A DNA stretch of 64,000 bases. Source: Mycobacterium noviomagense (lineage in GTDB: Bacteria; Actinomycetota; Actinomycetes; Mycobacteriales; Mycobacteriaceae). Positions 59,863 through 64,000 of the stretch are shown here, in pieces (the first letter of the stretch is position 1; each line of letters opens with the position of its first letter). Position numbers and translations under genes: made by a program. The stretch lies in NCBI RefSeq assembly GCF_010731635.1, contig NZ_AP022583.1:3410001-3474000 (forward strand), in the 5' to 3' direction. The notes below the pieces were generated by a model, which was given only the letters and a program-made list of their open reading frames with translations, made no database searches and was not told the DNA's origin.

Positions 59863-60122
59863 CCTTGCCCCTTATCCAACAGGCTATTCACTATGTCATT
59901 CACCGGATCTTCTAGGCAGCTGACTTTTCCGAGGACGGTATCCTGCTCTGATCGCGTGCATCGGGTGAAGTGGTGGAAGTCATTGCCGGGCATTTGAATA
60001 CAACTGCCATTTTCGGCATCCCACATACAGGACGGTGTCGCGGGCTCTGCGATAGCTGTGCCAGGGGCAACCGAGATGGCCACCGCCGCCAGCAACGCGC
60101 CCAACATAAGGCGCTTATTCAT
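59859..60122 (-). CDS. Small secreted Cys-containing protein, family member 1
   Basis: The 87-residue precursor has a signal peptide (KRLMLGALLAAVAISVAPGTAIA, cleavage after AIA). The mature part of about 62 residues has four Cys: [26 protein letters not shown] and SCLEDPVND. The segment NDFHHFTRC followed by CLED recurs in the protein at 62,351-62,668. Two disulfides are plausible. An ATTAGGATTTCC-containing leader precedes the ATG, with AAGGAAAT as ribosome site. Family not recognised; it neighbours ESX genes. Confidence 0.7.
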   Translation of the reverse strand: MNKRLMLGALLAAVAISVAPGTAIAEPATPSCMWDAENGSCIQMPGNDFHHFTRCTRSEQDTVLGKVSCLEDPVNDIVNSLLDKGQG

Positions 60123-60232
60123 TAGGATTTCCTTTCTTTCTCAGGGCAATACCGGCAAGTGGAGAGGAACCATAACGGGTGCGCGCGACGGCAGAGAGGC
60201 AGCCTGCGGACTCGTTACCCGCCGAGTGTGAT

Positions 60233-60275
60233 CAGCCCAGCCGCTCGTACTCACAACACCGACGCGGCTGGGCTG
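60233..60275 (-). terminator. Hairpin terminator after the repeat-protein gene
   Basis: A perfect 12-bp inverted repeat, CAGCCCAGCCGC at 60233-60244 and its complement at 60264-60275, with a 19-base loop, lies about 20 bases beyond the stop of the minus-strand repeat-protein gene. Confidence 0.7.
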
Positions 60276-60294
60276 TCACGATTTACCACTCGCC

Positions 60295-61614
60295 TCAGGG
60301 CAGCAGCGGCATGTGGATCGGCATCATTGGTGTCACCGGAGCAACATGCACCGGAGCGGTTGGGGCCACATATGTGCTGGCACCGGGACCGCTGACGGTG
60401 GTGGCACCCGGCGGGTCGTTCACCGTGGTGTTGCTCGTGGTGATATCAACTTGCCCGCCGCCGGTCGCGGTGGCGTGGCTATTGGTGATGTAGCCACCCG
60501 GAATGTTCTGGCCTTCCACCTTGGCCGTCGACCCTTGGAACGTGTTGGGGTCTTCACCGCTGGCATTGGCCGAGCTGTTGGTGGCGAACTCCACCAACGC
60601 ACCACCCGACGCGCCTGTGTTCGACGCCGACGCGGTGCTATTGGCCGCATCCACCACACCAGCGGGCGTGAGCTGCACGTTGGTGTTCTGTGTGGCGGTC
60701 GCGTGGTCACCCGTCACATTGACGAGGCTGTACCCATCGTTGCCGACCGTCGCAATGGCACCACCGCTAGCGTTGGCGGTGTTGAAATCCACCGACTTGG
60801 TGCTCGGGCCGGGATCGTTAACAACACCCGCCGTAGAAGGCTCGCCGTGGAATTGCCCGGTCGCCGTAGCGGAGTTGCCGATCAAGTTCCCCGAGTTGTC
60901 ATTCACGACTTCCGTGACTCCACCGTTGTTGGCGTTCGCGCTGTTAGCAGTGGTGGCACCGCCAGCCGCGCCGATGATCACCGATTCCGTCGGGTTGGCG
61001 GTGTTGTTGGTAGCAACTGCATTGTTGAACGTGACAGGACCGCTGCCACCCTCGCCAGCCACTGCCGCCACCGTCGGGGCACCGTCAGTGCTCGTCGCCT
61101 TGGCCGTATCGAACGCCACCCTGCCCGTTCCGCCGTCATTGAGAACCGCGGCGACAGCACCAGCACCGTTGGCTGTCGCAGCATCATTGGTGACGGTGTT
61201 AGGGCTGGAACCATTGACAGTGCCAACCTCCGCGGTCCCACCGTTGTATGCGGTGGCTGTGCTGTTCACCGCACCACCCAAAGTCGTGCCGTTCACGGTG
61301 CCGCCGACCGCTGCGGTGCTGTTCGCGCCTTGAGCGTAGGCAATGTCGTTCTTGTCACCGGGCGCATTGTCGGTAGCAGTGATAGTAGAACCAGCTGAGT
61401 TAGGGCCAACCGCCGTGGCCAGGTCGTTCTGCGTACCTGATGCCACATTGGGCTGATTATTGGCCCCTGTGAATGTGTCAATGATCGTGCGACCGTCATA
61501 CGACACATCGATGGAATCCCCCCAGGCGGTACCCGCTGCGGCTATCGGTATCGCCGCGCCGGCCAGGAAAGTACCTACGGCCATGACGCGACGACGGCGT
61601 GATTTGTTGCTCAT
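60295..61614 (-). CDS. Secreted Asn/Ala/Thr/Gly-rich repeat protein, likely beta-solenoid
   Basis: The 439-residue protein begins MSNKSRRRRVMAVGTFLAGAA, a signal peptide with cleavage near TAWG-DS. From residue 40 to 385 it consists of irregular repeats of roughly 20-30 residues with the core N-x-A-x-A and Gly turns, for example NDLATAVGPNS, VNSTATAYNGG, TNDAATANGAG, GNSATATGQF, TNSHATATGGG. The C-terminus is Pro/Val/Met-rich (TAPVHVAPVTPMMPIHMPLLP). The pattern suggests a beta-solenoid or surface fibre. No anchor is visible. It sits between a small secreted protein and esxN/esxM genes. Family not recognised. Confidence 0.75.
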   Translation of the reverse strand: MSNKSRRRRVMAVGTFLAGAAIPIAAAGTAWGDSIDVSYDGRTIIDTFTGANNQPNVASGTQNDLATAVGPNSAGSTITATDNAPGDKNDIAYAQGANSTAAVGGTVNGTTLGGAVNSTATAYNGGTAEVGTVNGSSPNTVTNDAATANGAGAVAAVLNDGGTGRVAFDTAKATSTDGAPTVAAVAGEGGSGPVTFNNAVATNNTANPTESVIIGAAGGATTANSANANNGGVTEVVNDNSGNLIGNSATATGQFHGEPSTAGVVNDPGPSTKSVDFNTANASGGAIATVGNDGYSLVNVTGDHATATQNTNVQLTPAGVVDAANSTASASNTGASGGALVEFATNSSANASGEDPNTFQGSTAKVEGQNIPGGYITNSHATATGGGQVDITTSNTTVNDPPGATTVSGPGASTYVAPTAPVHVAPVTPMMPIHMPLLP

Positions 61615-61717
61615 TGGTAATCCTCACTCTCGTTGTGTTTTTGTGTGCGGGCGGTGGCCCACAGTTGAAGTTGCAGCGATGCACCCCCTTTCGCCGTTGG
61701 AGCGGTGATCGGCGCGG

Positions 61718-62002
61718 TCAGGCCCAGCTGGATCCGACCGCGCAATCGGTGTCGAACATGTTGGAACCGGCGGTTCGCACCTTGGAGCCATGGGTGTTGG
61801 CCTGCTGGTAGATCACCTGGAAGTTGCGGCCCAACTCGGTGATGAACTGCTGGCATGCCGTCGAGCCGGCGCCACCCCAAAAGTCGCCGGCGGCAAGCAC
61901 ATCGCGCACGATGGCTTGATGCTCGGCCTCCATTGCCAGGGCTTGGGCGCGGATCAGCGCGCCGTGGGCGTCGACGTCGCCGAACTGGTAGTTAATCGTC
62001 AT
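61718..62002 (-). CDS. esxN: EsxN/EsxI-type WXG100 protein, copy 1
   Basis: The 94-residue type VII secretion substrate is nearly identical to the M. tuberculosis EsxI/EsxN group: MTINYQFGDVDAHGALIRAQ, AGDFWGGAGSTACQQFITEL with the WGG turn (WxG), and VGSSWA at the end. It forms a heterodimer with an EsxM-type partner, here encoded 39 bases upstream on the same strand. Substrates of this group are exported by ESX-5. It differs from the copy at 63,503-63,787 by one residue (Thr/Ala after AGS). Confidence 0.95.
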   Translation of the reverse strand: MTINYQFGDVDAHGALIRAQALAMEAEHQAIVRDVLAAGDFWGGAGSTACQQFITELGRNFQVIYQQANTHGSKVRTAGSNMFDTDCAVGSSWA

Positions 62003-62041
62003 CAGTGTCTCCTCACGTGAAAATGTTTGTTCTGCAGTGGC

Positions 62042-62338
62042 TTAGCTGTTCAGGAGCTGCCGGGAGGCCTGCTCTTGGGCTTCGTAGTTGTTGGCGTCGC
62101 GGATCAGCCCGTCACGCACACCCTGCAGCATGTTCACGATGTTGCGGAACGCCTGATTCATCTGGCCCATGGTGTCGTAGGAGCTCATCTGGGCGGTGCC
62201 GCTCCAGCCGGCACCGGCGATGTTTTGCGAGGATGCCCACATCTGGCGGGCCTCGTCCTCCACGGTTTGGGCGTGCACGTCGAAACGGCCTGCCATCGCC
62301 CGCATTTGATCAGGATCGGTCATAAAACGCGTAGGCAC
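62042..62338 (-). CDS. esxM: EsxM/EsxJ-type WXG100 protein, copy 1
   Basis: The 98-residue partner of the EsxN-type protein starts with GTG and has [31 protein letters not shown], the WSG turn in [10 protein letters not shown] and the C-terminal secretion signal region [14 protein letters not shown]. The YxxxD/E signal is [10 protein letters not shown]. It is followed by esxN in the same operon, as in the ESX-5-type esxM-esxN pairs. Confidence 0.94.
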   Translation of the reverse strand: MPTRFMTDPDQMRAMAGRFDVHAQTVEDEARQMWASSQNIAGAGWSGTAQMSSYDTMGQMNQAFRNIVNMLQGVRDGLIRDANNYEAQEQASRQLLNS

Positions 62339-62350
62339 TTCAATGTCTCC

Positions 62351-62668
62351 TTACGTGCGGTCATCCGAAAGCTGGGGTCGCTGCGGAAACAGCCCGTAGT
62401 CGAGATAAGCCCTGCTCTTATCCAAGAGGTTGTTCAACGGGCCGTCTTCGAGGCAGACCGGGATGAGAAGGCCCTCAGTTCGCCAACACCGGGTGAAATG
62501 ATGGAAGTCGTTAAGAGGCGTTTGGAGACAATTGCCGCCGCCGTCGTCGTAGGCGCCTGGTGGGCAGTCGGGGCTTGCTATAGCGCTGGGATGGGCTGTG
62601 ACCGAGATGGCCGCACCCGCCAGCAACGCTCCCAACCCAAGTCGTACCGGGCGCGTAGTTAATGTCAC
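62351..62668 (-). CDS. Small secreted Cys-containing protein, family member 2
   Basis: The 105-residue precursor starts at GTG 62668 with AAAGGAAC in front. The signal peptide ([23 protein letters not shown]) is followed by [28 protein letters not shown] and [15 protein letters not shown]. The four Cys and the [17 protein letters not shown] blocks match the protein at 59,859-60,122. It is 12 bases upstream of esxM, so it may be transcribed with the esx pair. A truncated esxM copy lies just in front of it. Confidence 0.7.
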   Translation of the reverse strand: MTLTTRPVRLGLGALLAGAAISVTAHPSAIASPDCPPGAYDDGGGNCLQTPLNDFHHFTRCWRTEGLLIPVCLEDGPLNNLLDKSRAYLDYGLFPQRPQLSDDRT

Positions 62669-62678
62669 TTTCTGTTCC

Positions 62679-62855
62679 TTTGGCCCGTGGTGGCGTAAGA
62701 GCTCATGTGGGCGGTGCCGCTCCAGCCGGCACCGGCGATGTTTTGCGAGGATGCCCACATCTGGCGGGCCTCGTCCTCTACGGTTTGGGCGTGCACGTCG
62801 AACGGCCTGCCATCGCCCGCATTTGATCAGGATCGGTCATAAAACGCGTAGGCAC
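62679..62855 (-). pseudogene. Truncated and frameshifted esxM copy
   Basis: From the GTG at 62855 the sequence matches esxM codon by codon ([16 protein letters not shown]), loses one A at about 62,801 (CGAACGG instead of CGAAACGG), and continues as [20 protein letters not shown] up to [11 protein letters not shown]. It is then replaced by the leader of the small secreted gene. The promoter-proximal sequence is also conserved with the intact copy. It is a duplication scar. Confidence 0.9.
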
Positions 62856-62896
62856 TTGCATGTCTCCTTACTTCAATTTGTTCTGATTGGCTTGTC

Positions 62897-63397
62897 TTAA
62901 AGCAGTGGGGCGGGACGCCTTCCCCTGCGCTCGCTACCCGGCGGGTTTTTAAAAGCCAGGCGTATGTCGGCCAGGCTGATTGTCCGGTTGCCCGGCTTGT
63001 TCCAGTCGATCCGGTGGGGCAGAGGCGCAGCCGGCACATACGTGTAGCGCCACCACGCGACCCTCCAACGCCACCGCGCGCGAAGTTCTCGCTGGACCGC
63101 GATGACCGGCGACACCACCGTGCGCAGGGCAATGCCCTCTGTCGTGGTCCACACAAATTTCACGCCGTTGGCGATCGACACCACGATGTGTACCGCCGCC
63201 TTGGACGCCCACGCCACGCAGGCGGTAAGCCGTGCCGCGAGCGTGGCCAACGCGGCGCGCAGCGTCGAGAGCCACGGCTTTACTCGCGCGGCAACGGATC
63301 CATATCGGCCTCGGTGCGCAAAATGAGTCCAGTGCTTACGCAGCTGTGAGATCACGGGCGCCATATCAGCGTCGGCTGATAGCAAGGAATTGCTCAT
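62897..63397 (-). CDS. Protein of unknown function in the esx cluster
   Basis: The 166-residue basic protein (from ATG 63397; a GTG at 63406 is an alternative, with AGAGGTGG as ribosome site) begins SNSLLSADADMAPVISQLRKHW. The middle is amphipathic and hydrophobic (LRAALATLAARLTACVAWASKAAVHIVVSIANGVKF) and may associate with the membrane. The C-terminal third has WRYTYVPAAPLPHRIDW and ends RRGRRPAPLL. I do not recognise a family. It sits between the two esx copies. Confidence 0.5.
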   Translation of the reverse strand: MSNSLLSADADMAPVISQLRKHWTHFAHRGRYGSVAARVKPWLSTLRAALATLAARLTACVAWASKAAVHIVVSIANGVKFVWTTTEGIALRTVVSPVIAVQRELRARWRWRVAWWRYTYVPAAPLPHRIDWNKPGNRTISLADIRLAFKNPPGSERRGRRPAPLL

Positions 63398-63502
63398 CAC
63401 AACCACCTCTCTAAAACGTGAAGTGCTGTGTCACAAGCGCAGTGGCAGCCACCGCCGTAACCGTCGGCCTTAATCGCGCATACCATGGCCGTTGGCACAC
63501 GT

Positions 63503-63787
63503 TCAGGCCCAGCTGGATCCGACCGCGCAATCGGTGTCGAACATGTTGGAACCGGCGGTTCGCACCTTAGAGCCATGGGTGTTGGCCTGCTGGTAGATCA
63601 CCTGGAAGTTGCGGCCCAACTCGGTGATGAACTGCTGACACGCCGCCGAGCCGGCGCCACCCCAAAAGTCGCCGGCGGCAAGCACATCGCGCACGATGGC
63701 CTGATGCTCGGCCTCCATTGCCAGGGCTTGGGCGCGGATCAACGCACCGTGGGCGTCGACGTCACCGAACTGGTAGTTAATCGTCAT
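63503..63787 (-). CDS. esxN: EsxN/EsxI-type WXG100 protein, copy 2
   Basis: This second 94-residue copy is identical to that at 61,718-62,002 except Ala for Thr in AGSAACQQ. Flanking leader bases are also similar, so the duplication is recent or maintained by gene conversion. Its EsxM partner begins upstream and runs out of the window. Confidence 0.95.
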   Translation of the reverse strand: MTINYQFGDVDAHGALIRAQALAMEAEHQAIVRDVLAAGDFWGGAGSAACQQFITELGRNFQVIYQQANTHGSKVRTAGSNMFDTDCAVGSSWA

Positions 63788-63829
63788 CAGTGTTTCTCCT
63801 AACGTGGAAGTGGTTGCGCTGCAGCTGTC

Positions 63830-64000
63830 TTAGCTGCTCAGGAGCTGCCGGGAGGCCTGCTCTTGGGCTTCGTAGTTGTTGGCGTCGCGGATCAGCCCGT
63901 CGCGCACACCCTGCAGCATGTTCACGATGTTGCGGAACGCCTGATTCATCTGGCCCATGGTGTCGTAGGAGCTCATCTGGGCGGTTCCGCTCCAGCCGGC
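63830..64000 (-). CDS. esxM: EsxM-type WXG100 protein, copy 2, cut by the window edge
   Basis: Only the C-terminal 56 codons are visible: [40 protein letters not shown] and [14 protein letters not shown]. They equal copy 1 except the last residues (LLSS against LLNS). The 5' part lies beyond base 64,000. Confidence 0.93.
   Translation of the reverse strand, partial: AGWSGTAQMSSYDTMGQMNQAFRNIVNMLQGVRDGLIRDANNYEAQEQASRQLLSS

Overview
The window comes from a mycobacterium, most likely a slow-growing non-tuberculous species. The evidence is GC-rich coding with many GTG starts, mycothione reductase, ESX-5-type EsxM/EsxN proteins, a PPE remnant, MmpL and EfpA. The gene order from dxr to dinF also follows, from memory, the M. 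tuberculosis order Rv2870c to Rv2836c. I cannot name the species from sequence alone.

Bases 1-41,856 are a conserved backbone. It holds MEP isoprenoid genes (dxr end, ispG) around the site-2 protease rip1, a GNAT enzyme, a penicillin-binding lipoprotein, a DUF1707 protein and methionine aminopeptidase. A cobalt/nickel/copper block follows: cobQ, a glutamine amidotransferase, a multicopper oxidase, a CDF-like transporter, nicT, a phosphodiesterase-like enzyme and a Fur/Nur-type regulator. After that come mtr and its coupled hydrolase, mqo, an ElaA-type acetyltransferase, a magnesium-chelatase-like protein, cobO, cobB, cysG, efpA, proS and two small envelope or ferritin-like genes. The block ends with the translation cluster rimP-nusA-ylxR-infB-rbfA-nrnA-dinF. 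A carboxylic acid reductase gene (24,283-27,807) interrupts the cobB-cysG junction. A perfect 14-bp inverted repeat lies at its two edges and gene remnants lie beside it.

Bases 41,857-64,000 are an accessory region. It starts with a small RHH/partition-like protein, an AT-rich non-coding stretch with inverted repeats, a tiny secreted Trp/His-tailed protein and a lipoprotein. A second, decayed copy of the dinF 3' end then follows, so dinF 3' sequence brackets this segment.

The centrepiece is a same-strand array: thioesterase, MmpL transporter, LuxR-type ATPase regulator, a 1008-residue fusion of an alpha-dioxygenase-like animal haem peroxidase with a catalase-related domain, and a second paralogous LuxR-type regulator. 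The two-haem-domain fusion looks like a two-step fatty-acid oxygenation enzyme (oxylipin synthase). With its lipid enzymes, exporter and twin regulators it is the best candidate in the window for an undescribed system. Both LuxR genes carry a single-base deletion, at different places. The fusion gene itself is intact.

The right end holds a LipU-like esterase, purU, a patch of remnants (PPE start, membrane-protein end, ISL3-like transposase piece), a two-member family of small Cys-containing secreted proteins, a long Asn/Ala/Thr/Gly repeat protein, and a tandemly duplicated esxN/esxM locus with a truncated esxM pseudogene. The window ends inside the second esxM copy. I saw no rRNA, tRNA, CRISPR array or intact insertion sequence.
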